From Paenibacillus sp. PvR098 (GTDB lineage: Bacteria > Bacillota > Bacilli > Paenibacillales > NBRC-103111), in assembly GCF_017833255.1 (NCBI RefSeq), contig NZ_JAFIBU010000001.1:2821001-2885000 (forward strand): 64,000 nucleotides of DNA. The letters run 5' to 3'. A model generated the notes under the pieces. It searched no databases, was not told the DNA's origin, and worked only from the letters and a program-made list of their open reading frames with translations. Made by a program: the position numbers and the translations under genes. Of the stretch, positions 1-8,681 are shown piece by piece. Positions within the stretch are counted from its first letter, which is position 1; the number at the start of each line of letters is the position of its first letter.

Positions 1-2
1 CA

Positions 3-777
3 CAAACTCCTACTTCAATAATCAACGAACCTTTAACAAATTTATTGCATCAAATGATTTTATTGTCTTTGCCATTTTTGCTACTGATTCTGCTCATCGG
101 TTGGTTCATTGCAGTTCGTATATCCAGACCTTTGAAACAACTATCTAAGCTGAAGAAGCTTTTATAAAAAACGGTTTGTACAACAAGCTTCCTGAAATAA
201 AATCAACAACATATGAAATGAGGCAGCTTTATGACAGTGCAAAGATTGCGTTGGGGTATATTAATAAAAACTTAAACGACTTAATGATAGAAACTGAAAC
301 AGATGGATTGACCGGAGTTCCAAACCGGAGATCTTTTGACTTAACGTTGGAAAAATTGGTCAGCAGTCAAACACCATTCTCCCTGATTCTTTTGGATATT
401 GATCATTTCAAAAGCATTAATGATACGTATGGGCATCTAATAGGTGATGAAGTGCTGCAACTTTTAGCAAAAACTTTGCTGGACCTCTCTCGAGAAGCTG
501 ACCTGTGCTTTAGGTATGGCGGTGAAGAGTTCGCCCTTATCGTGAAGAGCAAAGATATGGAGATAGCTAAACATGTAGCTGAACGTGTAAGAACGACGGT
601 GGAAAAAACAAATAACCCAACCGAAAAAATCATAACAATTTCTTTGGGGGTATCTATTTACCTCAACATGGGAAACACATAAAAGACATAATATCAAGAG
701 CAGACAAGGCTTTATACCAATCTAAAATAAATGGAAGAAATCGAACAACTATCTTTGAGCCTTTAAGCGACGACTAG
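3..777 (+). pseudogene. Diguanylate cyclase (GGDEF), 5'-partial, two frameshifts
   Basis: Membrane-anchored enzyme that would make cyclic di-GMP. The 5' end lies outside the window. What remains starts with the end of an extracellular sensor region, one membrane segment (about bases 57-120) and a HAMP-like linker, then a GGDEF domain with the TGVPNRRSFD start and the active-site motif GGEEF. Two single-base losses break the frame. One is near base 148, where one extra A would join PLKQLSK to AEEAFIKNGLY. The other is near base 661, where one extra C would restore SIYPQHGKHIKDIISRADKALYQSK. Both fall in short homopolymers, so sequencing error is possible, but many other genes in the left part of the window are also broken. 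The domain call is firm; function is doubtful. Confidence 0.85.
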
Positions 778-1150
778 ATTAATGTAAGTTATTTTTATAC
801 TCTAATAACCCAATTTTTATATTATAAAATACGGATCATTCCCTACCCTCTCCCCTCCCTTTCCCTTATTTTCTCATCATCTTTAAGCAAAATTAAGCAA
901 CCTGAGCCGGTAAAAATGCCTGTCTCAGGTTGCTTCTAAATGATTCTGGTGTATTACCCAAAATGTAACTGACGTAGGAAAAGAGCGCGGTGCGTGTTAA
1001 GAAAAAATAGAAAAGATAATGTTCCATAACATTTTGGAGTTACAATAATTTCATTTCGGATTACATAACTCATAAACTCAACATCATCCAATTCTTCTTC
1101 CGTGACTTATTTTTTTGCTTGCGGGTCAACACTTTCAAACTTGGAAGAAA
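778..1150. other. Intergenic stretch with a hairpin and a weak coding remnant
   Basis: No intact gene is visible. A hairpin lies at 895-935. On the minus strand, bases about 1020-1105 read TEEELDDVEFMSYVIRNEII in one frame, possibly a remnant of the missing C-terminal part of the neighbouring KtrA/C-like gene or of another gene. I could not identify it. Confidence 0.4.
895..935 (-). terminator. Hairpin terminator, probably of the KtrA/C-like gene
   Basis: A 12-bp inverted repeat (AAGCAACCTGAG / CTCAGGTTGCTT) with extra inner pairing. Read on the minus strand it is followed by a short T-rich stretch, so it would best end transcripts coming from the gene at 1151-1570. Confidence 0.55.
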
Positions 1151-1570
1151 TCAAACATATTCATACGATACTAATTGGTTGGCAAGTTGTATCCCCATAT
1201 CGCGTTCCGGATAAATGACACGATCCGCCCCTACCTTCTCAAGAACTCTTCCGTGCAGTTCATCCAATGCTTTAGCTATAACCTGCTTGACTCCAAGGTC
1301 TTTCAATAATATTGTCGCCAGAATGCTGGCCTGTATATTGACACCAATAGCAACAATAGCACAATCAAAGTCTCCAATGCCTAGGGAACGCAGCGCATCT
1401 TCATCCGTACAATCCGCTATGGCCGAATAGGTTAGAACACCGCTCATTTCGTCAACTAATTCTTCGTCTATATCAATACCAATTACTTCGTGGCCATGCT
1501 CTATCAATTGTTTGCCCACGCTGAAACCAAAACGGCCTAAGCCAACTATAACGTACTGTTTATTGATCAT
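1151..1570 (-). CDS. KtrA/KtrC-type RCK_N potassium channel regulator, C-terminally truncated
   Basis: Cytosolic regulatory subunit of Ktr potassium uptake. It shows the NAD-binding Rossmann start VIVGLGRFGFSVGKQL and the family signatures NIQASILATILLKDLG and PERDMG. At about 139 residues it holds the RCK_N domain only; family members are about 220 residues and end in an RCK_C domain that binds cyclic di-AMP. The frame stops at VSYEYV; a shifted frame continues as NMFDFF for a few residues and then also stops, so the RCK_C domain is lost. Start chosen at the ATG at 1570, preceded by AAGGAG; an in-frame start at 1627 lacks a clear ribosome site. No ktrB neighbour is visible. It is probably a decaying orphan. 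Confidence 0.75.
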   Translation of the reverse strand: MINKQYVIVGLGRFGFSVGKQLIEHGHEVIGIDIDEELVDEMSGVLTYSAIADCTDEDALRSLGIGDFDCAIVAIGVNIQASILATILLKDLGVKQVIAKALDELHGRVLEKVGADRVIYPERDMGIQLANQLVSYEYV

Positions 1571-1931
1571 AGAATTCTTATTATCTCCTTGAAAAAAAAT
1601 AGTAATAGGTAGTATACAAAATTTCAAGATGTATGAGTTCTGTAGACAAGTTCTTGTGAACTCTTATATGCTTAGTATATAACCACTTCGAATTTTATAC
1701 AAACCCCTATATTTTCGAAATTCGGTTAAATATCATTGTTTTCAGTTTTTATCTGGAGCCCAGATTATATTCTCAGGGCTTAACGTTTATTTGCGCTTGC
1801 CCCGAATGCCCACCTGTTTACGTGTCACAGTAACATCGTATCATAAAAGGAAATATTTATAGTCACTCCGTAGTACAAAAAAAGAAGCCTACGACTGTCC
1901 GGCCGTGGGCTTCTTTTTGCTTACTATAACG
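1571..1931. other. Intergenic region upstream of the KtrA/C-like gene
   Basis: About 360 bases without a gene. It holds the terminator at 1884-1917 and AT-rich DNA. I looked for the cyclic-di-AMP (ydaO) riboswitch that often precedes ktr genes and could not match its conserved segments. Confidence 0.4.
1884..1917 (-). terminator. Intrinsic terminator of the SLH protein gene
   Basis: Stem GAAGCCTACG / CGTGGGCTTC (with G-T pairs) flanked by T or A runs on both sides. It lies 15 bases beyond the stop codon of the minus-strand SLH gene and could work in both directions. Confidence 0.8.
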
Positions 1932-3476
1932 TTACTCAGGAAGATAGATATTGTTTTTTGAAAACAAGTTCAACGCATCGTTCCATGTCATCTTGATATC
2001 GCCGTTTTTGTACGGCAGTTCTATGTCTTGCAGCTCCTCGGGCTTTAACATCTCTAAGCGATCGTTTTCTTGATAATACGTAATATCGCCTTCAAAGCTT
2101 AGAGCTCCCTTAGCGACACCATTGACGATTTTCCCGGTAAACTTGATCTCTTTAAATTTATAATAAAGGCTGTCCTTGGAGTTCCATCTCCAGGTGGCGT
2201 ACACGCTAGTTCCAAAGCTCGGCAAACCATACTCCTTCACCCATATGGATCTGTGTATTTTACTAGGGTCGACGAACAGGGTACTATCCGGTTGCCTGTT
2301 TGTACCGTCCATGTTTTCCATATCTCTGAGCACAAATTGTTTATACGTATAAAACTTCAGTTCGCGCTTATCCACTCGGCCGTTGGTCACCGTCAACATG
2401 TCGGCGAACTTTGTCGCTTCATTATTCACGGCAAACCAAATGTGGTCTAAAGATTCTGCAGGCATCATAAAGACGCCGTTTATTTTCTTCATCGGCTTTT
2501 CCCCGTCGAGGGGTATGTCTTCTTCTCCGAGAATCGGCCTCTCCGGATTATAATGAACGAAACGGTCGATATCCCCGTCTCTGAACGTGTTCGTTTCGTT
2601 ATAATTCGTCGTCGTTACGCTGCCGTCGCTATTTTCCTTGTAGCCGATCCCAAACGCAGCACATACTTCCTGAATGGGAAAATACACGGTCCCGTCATGT
2701 ATAACCGGCTTCGTTATGAAAGTTATAGGCTTATCATCCAGCTTTAAAACGGGCGTATTGTCGACGGCGGCGGGATCATTCGTGTGTACGACGGAACCGC
2801 TTTGAGTTTGATCGGCTTCTGCACCGGCATCCGTATCTCCGCTAGGTATTGAAGGCAGCGCACTCGTATTCGAACTTTGTTCCGGCCTTGCAAGAAGCTC
2901 CCCTAATCCGTGCTCGGACAAGTTCTTCATGAACTGCACGGCTTCAGCACGCGTGAGCGTTTTAGAGCCGTTAAACCCGGCTATCGTCGGCTGACTAGCC
3001 TCCCCTTGAGCAAGACCTTTGCCGTACATATACCGAATGGCGTCATCGCCGTCATAATGCATGCCTTGCGTCGAGGCGATCAGCTCCGCCACGCGAATAC
3101 GCGTGATCGGCTCGTTGTGTGCGTTGATATCTTGCGCGTCCAAGGGATAATTCATCGACGAGGACAGCTTATAATAAGGCTCCGCCCAGTTGGCAGAACC
3201 GCTTTTGAGATCAGGTTTATAGCCATGAATGAGCATGGACAAAAATTCGGCCTCCGTCACCGGTTTATCAGGCTTGAACGTCCCGTCCTCATAGCCGCTG
3301 ACAATGTTTTTGCCGACCGCCCAAGCAACGCTGTCAGCCGACCAGTGCGACTTCACGTCCTGGAACGGGACGCTTAGCCCTTGACTGTCCGCATACGCCT
3401 TCTGTACGGGCAAGCTTGCCACTCCGAGGGTGAGCGCTGCGTGCAGCGATAACAACAGCTTCATCGATTTCTTCAT
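1932..3476 (-). CDS. SLH-domain surface protein with copper-amine-oxidase-type (stalk) domain
   Basis: Secreted 514-residue cell-surface protein. A signal peptide (positively charged start, hydrophobic core, likely cut near AYA) is followed by S-layer homology repeats at about residues 35-190, beginning FQDVKSHWSADSVAWAVGKN and including SGYEDGTFKPDKPVTEAEF, which bind pyruvylated secondary wall polymer. After a Ser/Asp-rich linker comes a copper_amine_oxidN1-type segment (KLDDKPITFITKPVIHDGTV). The C-terminal third is not recognised. SLH plus this stalk domain is very common in Paenibacillus. The gene stands alone and has its own terminator. Its substrate or ligand is unknown. Confidence 0.85.
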   Translation of the reverse strand: MKKSMKLLLSLHAALTLGVASLPVQKAYADSQGLSVPFQDVKSHWSADSVAWAVGKNIVSGYEDGTFKPDKPVTEAEFLSMLIHGYKPDLKSGSANWAEPYYKLSSSMNYPLDAQDINAHNEPITRIRVAELIASTQGMHYDGDDAIRYMYGKGLAQGEASQPTIAGFNGSKTLTRAEAVQFMKNLSEHGLGELLARPEQSSNTSALPSIPSGDTDAGAEADQTQSGSVVHTNDPAAVDNTPVLKLDDKPITFITKPVIHDGTVYFPIQEVCAAFGIGYKENSDGSVTTTNYNETNTFRDGDIDRFVHYNPERPILGEEDIPLDGEKPMKKINGVFMMPAESLDHIWFAVNNEATKFADMLTVTNGRVDKRELKFYTYKQFVLRDMENMDGTNRQPDSTLFVDPSKIHRSIWVKEYGLPSFGTSVYATWRWNSKDSLYYKFKEIKFTGKIVNGVAKGALSFEGDITYYQENDRLEMLKPEELQDIELPYKNGDIKMTWNDALNLFSKNNIYLPE

Positions 3477-3906
3477 TTGTTCATACCTCGCTGTTTCTCA
3501 TGATGTTTGATCGACAAAATAAAAACCACCTTTATACAAGGAGGCTTGATTGGGGACACACAAATAGAATGCAGACTGGCAATCGGTATTTCGCTGTGGA
3601 AATCGACGACCCATGCCTTTGCGTCCCGGCTTTTCAACCGGTTTGCCCAAAAGTCTAATCAGGTACTATTTTGTAGATATATGTAGTATAAACGATGTAT
3701 TCATGAAACGAAAGTAAAATTTCTCCAAGTCCCAATGCGGTTATAACGATTGCTGAACAGTCCACGCACACACCGACGCACTTGTCGGGAGCTGTGCTCT
3801 GACGTCTACCGCGTGCGAAGCGCAATGAGCAAGAATGCTCGAGAAGTCATCGATTTATTATTAGCATCCTTTTTTACAAAATCTTAGCTATTGCGTGACT
3901 CCGCAA
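3477..3906. other. 430-base intergenic region, no gene seen
   Basis: Between the SLH gene and the TnsA remnant. I see no coding potential with a ribosome site, no tRNA and no strong terminator. In a Tn7-type layout the tnsB gene would follow tnsA here; no trace of it was recognised. Confidence 0.4.
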
Positions 3907-4413
3907 TCATTGTGGGACTCCAACGGGCCCAGTGTCCTTTGGAATCAAGGAATTGTTATTTTTAGAGCTACAACTTTTCAAATCAAGTGCGACATCATTT
4001 GCGGTATCACGCACAATGCTCATCAACCAACACTCGAACCCGCTCAGGAAGCGTAGCGATATCCAGAACTTCATCCTCTTGAGATTTTCGACTAAAGCTT
4101 GGGAGGCCACGTTCAGCGCATTAATACAGACCAGCTCTAACATATATTCCTTATCCGTTCGTAAAAAGAGCTTACTTAATGAGGTTTGACCTGCATCTTC
4201 TTTAAATACCTCAAACAACCCATCTGAGACTAATGAAACTAGCTCCTCATCCACACCAGGTCGAGTTTCAATGTATTTAGCTTCCGACAACCACTCTACG
4301 TTCCTGACAAGGGTATCTGGTATTTTATTTTCTGTAATAATACACCAATCAATGCCTTGCTCAGCAAAATAAACTCTTTCAATTTCGAAGAGCTCCAACG
4401 TCCGAGAGTCCAG
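3907..4413 (-). pseudogene. TnsA-type transposon endonuclease remnant
   Basis: Fragment resembling the C-terminal half of TnsA, the 5'-strand-cutting endonuclease of Tn7-like transposons. The stretch EIERVYFAEQGIDWCIITEN followed by KIPDTLVRNVEWLSEAKYIE has the usual TnsA pattern (ExERxYW..xGIDWxIxTExEIP..NxxWL). The N-terminal catalytic domain is absent: at about 4413 the frame runs straight into an unrelated TolB-like sequence. The last 50 or so residues no longer resemble the family, so the 3' part is also damaged. The orientation (running away from glmS) and position fit a Tn7-like element inserted on the glmS side. Homology is judged by eye. Confidence 0.6.
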
Positions 4414-4710
4414 CTTCAGTGCGGCCTGATTGTTCATTGCCGCTAGCTGGTCCTCCGACGGGAAAATGAAGCAGCCGTCCTGATTTCGGATGCGCAACAT
4501 GAGGATTCGGGGTCTGGAACCATAGGGTCTCTAGGGATGAACAGCTTCCGCACGGCATACTTCGTCAATTCGGTCCTCGGACGATATCGCGGAAATTTGG
4601 AAAAAGCCATCGCTACCTTCATACCGTTCCTCAGTAACTTTTCGCCAATCTGCAGGGTAAGGAAAAGAAATATGGTATTCCGGATTCGTGTAAATTTTAT
4701 ACTTGGGGAG
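4414..4710 (-). pseudogene. Fragment of a TolB-associated / peptidase-type protein
   Basis: In one minus-strand frame this reads YTNPEYHISFPYPADW, then SDGFFQISAISS, CRAEAVHP, a TAG stop near 4546, and RIRNQDGCFIFPSEDQ. This matches the C-terminal module I know from Bacillus and Paenibacillus TolB-domain proteins (pattern YxFPYPxxW ... DGFFQxSAxSS ... CxxEAxH ... ACxIxPSxDQ). Both ends are cut: it abuts an old-yellow-enzyme fragment on the upstream side and the TnsA remnant downstream. It is a nonfunctional piece inside a mosaic of gene fragments. Confidence 0.55.
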
Positions 4711-4713
4711 AAC

Positions 4714-5126
4714 TTCCAGATTACATTCTTCATTTCCCTAACGACTTCCAGTGGGAAACTCAAGCGACTTTCTAGAGATCCACCCCAGTTATCCTCACGT
4801 CTATTGAAGAAAGGAGAGAAGAAGTTTTGCAGTAAAAATCCGTGCGCGCCATGGATTTCAACACCATCAAAACCAGCTTCAATGGCTCGTCTGGTCGTTT
4901 GTCCAAAGGCATCAATCACTTCCATTATTTCATCATGTGAAAGTTCTCTAGGTAATACTGACGGAGCAAATGCAGTAGCTTCAGTCTCTACAGCACTGGA
5001 ACTAACCACCTCACCATTTGGAGTTAAAGCCGGTAGTGCTTTGTTACCTGCATGAAAAATCTGAAGTAACGCAGGAGCTCCACCGCTTTTCGCAGCATCA
5101 GCTAATTTGCGTAGGCTTTCGAAATT
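4714..5126 (-). pseudogene. NADH:flavin oxidoreductase (old yellow enzyme) internal fragment
   Basis: Piece of an FMN-dependent ene-reductase. The stretch LLQIFHAGNKALPALTPNGE leads into FDGVEIHGAHGFLLQNFFSP, FNRREDNWGGSLESR and FPLEVVREMK, which are typical central signatures (roughly residues 80-215 of a ~360-residue protein). The N-terminus is lost at the junction with the divergent MerR gene near 5126 and the C-terminal half is lost at about 4714. In relatives an old yellow enzyme gene often lies divergent to a MerR regulator; here the gap between them has been deleted. Confidence 0.75.
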
Positions 5127-5609
5127 TTGAATCAGACATTACATGAACCTAAATATACGGTAAAAGATGTATCTGAAATAACTGGTCTTACAAAACATAC
5201 GATCCGTTACTATGATGACCAACAATTAATACCTTTCGTTTCGAGAAACGGCAGAAACAATCGCTTATTCTCTGACCATGATCTGGATTGGTTGCGAATG
5301 GTGCATTGCTTTCGTATTTCAGGATTGCCGATTTCAGAAGTCAAACATTACATTGGCATGTGTTTGCAAGGTGATGAGACGATTCCTGAGAGGGCTGAGC
5401 TTATTGCAAAACAAGAAAAAGAACTAGAAGCGAAAATCCATGAGTACAACCTTCAATTAATGCACATAAAAGAGAAGAAGGCTTACTACGAAAGTGTCTT
5501 GGCTGGTCAATTGGACGATACCTGGAATCCAGTTAACAATAACCCAGAATGTGGAGAAAAGTACGAAATACCCGAACATATCCAATCAGCGTCAAAAGTT
5601 CATGCTTGA
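5127..5609 (+). CDS. MerR-family transcriptional regulator (start region damaged)
   Basis: 160-residue DNA-binding regulator with the MerR winged-helix start YTVKDVSEITGLTKHTIRYY and a C-terminal coiled-coil (about residues 85-130). No metal-binding cysteine pattern is seen, so it is more like the aldehyde- or electrophile-responsive class, in keeping with the old-yellow-enzyme fragment beside it. The first possible start is TTG at 5127 without a ribosome site, and the upstream base belongs to the old-yellow-enzyme fragment. Its own promoter, ribosome site and perhaps first residues have therefore probably been deleted. A terminator follows. Confidence 0.75.
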   Translation: MNQTLHEPKYTVKDVSEITGLTKHTIRYYDDQQLIPFVSRNGRNNRLFSDHDLDWLRMVHCFRISGLPISEVKHYIGMCLQGDETIPERAELIAKQEKELEAKIHEYNLQLMHIKEKKAYYESVLAGQLDDTWNPVNNNPECGEKYEIPEHIQSASKVHA

Positions 5610-5628
5610 CCTTAGAAGATAGTCTACG

Positions 5629-5659
5629 GCTTCGAGTACACTCGAAGTCAATTTTTTTT
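5629..5659 (+). terminator. Intrinsic terminator of the MerR gene
   Basis: Perfect 8-bp stem CTTCGAGT / ACTCGAAG with a 2-base centre, followed by a run of eight T, 20 bases after the MerR stop codon. Confidence 0.85.
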
Positions 5660-5735
5660 GTGTATTTAATTTTGATTGACGGATATTGCACTAACCTGCC
5701 CGTTAGCAGATCGAGGTCGCCGGACTCCTTATTTT

Positions 5736-6476
5736 TTAACGCCTGGTTCTTCTCCAGAACAAAGAGGCAAGCAGTATCCCTGCACAGAAGCCGGTAATTG
5801 GCGATACGACCAACATTCCGATGATGTTGCCGCTCGAGCTTAGCAGTAGTTTGCACCCTGTCACGAGGATTGCGACCATCAAGCCCCAATAAAACAGTTT
5901 TTGTTTGTTTGTGGCGATCGGGACCTCTTTCATATAGGGCACTGTTCTGAAAAGTGAGAGTCCTATTGTGCCGACTAAAACCATCATCCCGATCATCGAC
6001 AGACTATACTGTAAAATTTTGTAGACCGGCAGGTCCAATATAACGATTGCTTGCAAAATGGCAAGATTCCGGACCATAAAACCGCCCTCATGTGTAAAAC
6101 CGTCGACTACGACATGCGAGAGAAAGCCGATGGAGACAGACACGATGTAGACCATCCAGTCGCGAAGCGTTCGCAAGCCCCATGAGAATAGAAGACTGTA
6201 CGCCCTCCGATTTAAGTTTAAGCCGGAAGGTAGATGCAACACGAGCGGTTCCTTAACAAGGGTATGGAATAAATAGGCAAATAAAACACATAGCGGAATC
6301 GCCTGGACGACAAAACCCGAGAACGAATGACCGATCGTCCGATACGGTTCCATGGCGAAAAAATATTCAAAATCAGGGGCCATACTCCCCAGCACGAGGC
6401 CAGTTACACTGAACCATCTCGGGCTGATGAATTTTAAGGGGAATGCACAGGTTGGGTGCGCAAAGGTAAAAGGCAT
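5736..6476 (-). CDS. DUF4184 integral membrane protein
   Basis: 246-residue membrane protein. The start MPFTFAHPTCAFPL and the segment VLGSMAPDFEYFF are hallmarks of the DUF4184 family, which has conserved His and Asp residues suggestive of a metal site (here H7, the D of MAPDFEYF, and HVVVDGFTH). About five to six hydrophobic segments are visible. The biochemical role of the family is unknown. The start is supported by GGAGGG just upstream. It stands alone between the MerR gene and the end-like repeat at 6641-6671. Confidence 0.8.
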   Translation of the reverse strand: MPFTFAHPTCAFPLKFISPRWFSVTGLVLGSMAPDFEYFFAMEPYRTIGHSFSGFVVQAIPLCVLFAYLFHTLVKEPLVLHLPSGLNLNRRAYSLLFSWGLRTLRDWMVYIVSVSIGFLSHVVVDGFTHEGGFMVRNLAILQAIVILDLPVYKILQYSLSMIGMMVLVGTIGLSLFRTVPYMKEVPIATNKQKLFYWGLMVAILVTGCKLLLSSSGNIIGMLVVSPITGFCAGILLASLFWRRTRR

Positions 6477-6640
6477 TGTTTCCCTCCTCTCATTACCTAT
6501 TAAACGAACCTAAATGAGGATGGGTTGCCGGAATGTACTATGAATTGGTTTTTAATTCATGAGGATTCGCGTAATCTCCCGTTAGCCATCCATGCCCCTC
6601 TGGGGGCACCACAGTAATTTTCGGGGTAGCTTAATGCCGT

Positions 6641-6671
6641 TCCCAGTCTAAAACTTTATTTTCTTTGAACA
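6641..6671 (-). mobile_element. Tn7-type transposon end, family A (terminus at 6671)
   Basis: Read on the minus strand from 6671 this begins TGTTCAAAGAAAATAAAGTT and continues TTAGACTGGG. That is the layout of a Tn7-like terminus: TGT, about 7 bases, then an AATAAAGTnTTAGACTG site resembling the TnsB sites of Tn7 (AATAAAGTCTTAAACTGA). Only one site is clear. The element it belonged to would lie to the left, where the TnsA remnant is. No matching left end or target duplication was found. Confidence 0.5.
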
Positions 6672-6727
6672 GCAGAATATGCCGGCAGCCTTCGCATTCT
6701 TCTCACGGTTATTTGGGTCCAAGCTTC

Positions 6728-7798
6728 TTATCGAGTAGCGGCAGGAATCCAACCTGAGAGGATTGCGCCTCCGCCTGGGTGGTTACCTGCTGCAAGCTCG
6801 CCTCCATGCTGTCGGATGATTCGCTGGGATATGGTCAACCCTAATCCGGCGCCTCCCGTTGCGCGATTTCTCGATTGCTCCCCCCGATAGAGGGGCTCAA
6901 AGATCCGTTGTAGCTCCTCCGGCGTAAAGCCTGGCCCTGAATCGTGGATCGTGAACGTCATTCGGTCTTTCTCCCGGCCGCATTGAATGACAATTCGGCC
7001 ATGATCAGGTGTGTACCGCACAGCATTATCCAACAAATTGCTCATCGCGCGCTCTAATAAGTGCGAATCACCTCTAATCACACATCCGTCTGGCGCGTAA
7101 AGGGCGTCGATTGAGATTTGCTTGTGTTTCGCTTGCGGCTCCAAGCTGTCGATCGTTTTATGAACAATATCGTTAAAGTCAGCCAAGGTCTCGCTTAGCT
7201 CTGTTTCCAGGTAATCCATCCTCGTAAAGGTGAACAGATCCTCGACCAAACGGTCCAATTGCGCCGATTTCTCCTTGCAAACGGCGACATACTTCGTGAT
7301 TTGATCCGGTGTGTGTGCAATGCCTTGCTCGAGCCCGTCCAAATAACCGCGCAAAGCAAATAACGGTGTCCGCAAATCATGAGCGACGGCAGCGATGACG
7401 AATCGTCGTTCCTCCTCCAGCTCTGCTTGCTTCCGGTTCGAGTTTTGAAGTCCGCTCACCATGACTTCAAACCCGTCTCGAACCTCGGCGATCTCTCTGA
7501 TAGTAGATTGGGGCAGTTGAACGTCCCAATCACCTGCAGCAATTTGCCGAGCGGCCTGGCTCATCTTCTCAAGAGGCTTGAGAAGGAGCCGTCGCATTCG
7601 AACGCCTACAGTAAAGAAAGCGAGCAGCAGCCCTGCGAACGCGGCAATCATGGGGATTGTATACGAATTGGGTCGGTCCGCCCCAAGATGCAACGATTGG
7701 GTGGTGATGAAGTATGCCCCCACAAAGAAAATCCATGGCAACAGTAGAAGGAGCACCAAACTGAGAAGAAAATAGGTACGAATACGAAGCTTTCTCAT
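6728..7798 (-). CDS. Sensor histidine kinase of an OmpR-type two-component system
   Basis: About 356 residues. Two membrane segments (about 8-30 and 49-66) enclose a very short extracellular loop. Then come a HAMP linker (67-120), a dimerisation domain with the phosphorylated His in AAVAHDLRTP (H140), and the ATPase domain with N box NLLDNAVRYTP, G1 DSGPGF and G2 GGAGLGLT. The short loop suggests the signal is sensed in or at the membrane. The start at 7798 follows the response regulator stop by one base, so the two are co-translated. A further upstream start is possible but unsupported. The signal is unknown. Confidence 0.9.
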   Translation of the reverse strand: MRKLRIRTYFLLSLVLLLLLPWIFFVGAYFITTQSLHLGADRPNSYTIPMIAAFAGLLLAFFTVGVRMRRLLLKPLEKMSQAARQIAAGDWDVQLPQSTIREIAEVRDGFEVMVSGLQNSNRKQAELEEERRFVIAAVAHDLRTPLFALRGYLDGLEQGIAHTPDQITKYVAVCKEKSAQLDRLVEDLFTFTRMDYLETELSETLADFNDIVHKTIDSLEPQAKHKQISIDALYAPDGCVIRGDSHLLERAMSNLLDNAVRYTPDHGRIVIQCGREKDRMTFTIHDSGPGFTPEELQRIFEPLYRGEQSRNRATGGAGLGLTISQRIIRQHGGELAAGNHPGGGAILSGWIPAATR

Positions 7799-7799
7799 G

Positions 7800-8483
7800 T
7801 TACACGCCCTCGAATCGATAACCAACGCCCCATACGTTGGTCAGATATTGCGGCTGATTCGGATCAAGCTCGATCTTCTCACGAAGACGGCTCAGATGGA
7901 CGCGGATCGTATGCTTATCGCCGATGCCATCCCAGAACTTCGCGAGCAATTGATCATAGGTAAACACATGTCTCGGATGCTCCGCAAACAATTGCAGCAG
8001 CTCATATTCCTTCGGTGTGAGCGAGATGCTCGTTCCATCCACGAATACTTCTCTGGTAGACAAATCGAGCTTGATGCGGCCATAGTCCAACACCCTGACT
8101 GTGCTTGATTGCGGCGTTCTGGCGCGTCGTAAAACAGCCTTTACACGGGCAACGATCTCGCCGGGTGAAGCGGTTTTAACGATATAGTCATCGCCGCCGA
8201 GGGTGAGCCCGCGAATTTTGTCAATATCGTCGCTGCGGGCACTCAAGAACAGGATGGGCACGCTGCTCTCTGTCCGAACGCGGCGGCAGAAATCAAATCC
8301 GTTTTGTCCCGGCATCATAATGTCCAGGATGATGCAATGAACCGTGTTCTGTTGAAACACTGTCCATGCTTGCATCGCATCGGTAGCTGTTACGACCTGA
8401 AAATGATCATTTTCCAAAAAGTCCCTCAAGAGTTCACCGATGCTTTGGTCATCGTCTACAACCAAGATCATAGGTCTTTCATT
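7800..8483 (-). CDS. OmpR/PhoB-family response regulator
   Basis: About 227 residues with a receiver domain (acidic pair at VVDDD, phospho-acceptor in ILDIMMPG near D55, conserved K replaced by the YIVKTA context) and a winged-helix DNA-binding domain (LTPKEYELLQLF ... VHLSRLREKIE ... VWGVGYRF). Start chosen at the GTG at 8483, which follows GGCGGG; an in-frame start at 8516 is less well supported. First gene of an operon with the kinase. The DJ-1-type gene next door is divergent and is a plausible target. Confidence 0.9.
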   Translation of the reverse strand, partial: NERPMILVVDDDQSIGELLRDFLENDHFQVVTATDAMQAWTVFQQNTVHCIILDIMMPGQNGFDFCRRVRTESSVPILFLSARSDDIDKIRGLTLGGDDYIVKTASPGEIVARVKAVLRRARTPQSSTVRVLDYGRIKLDLSTREVFVDGTSISLTPKEYELLQLFAEHPRHVFTYDQLLAKFWDGIGDKHTIRVHLSRLREKIELDPNQPQYLTNVWGVGYRFEGV

Positions 8484-8681
8484 CACGTATATCCCGCCTT
8501 CATTCCGAGGATTCACCCTCGTCGTATATATCTCAGTGTATCATCTCTTCTGAAAAAACAAACGAGATCCGCGCATTTTGTGACGGTTTGTTTATTGTTT
8601 TGTAACCTTTTTGGTACTTCGTTTGAGAGATTCACTTGGTATCCTTCTTATCAGTGGATTGAATAGAAGGAGGTTATATGA

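Noticed and set aside
1571..1931. ydaO-type cyclic-di-AMP riboswitch upstream of the KtrA/C-like gene
   Set aside because: Expected from related genomes, but the conserved GGGGAA / GGGGUGAAUC segments could not be found.
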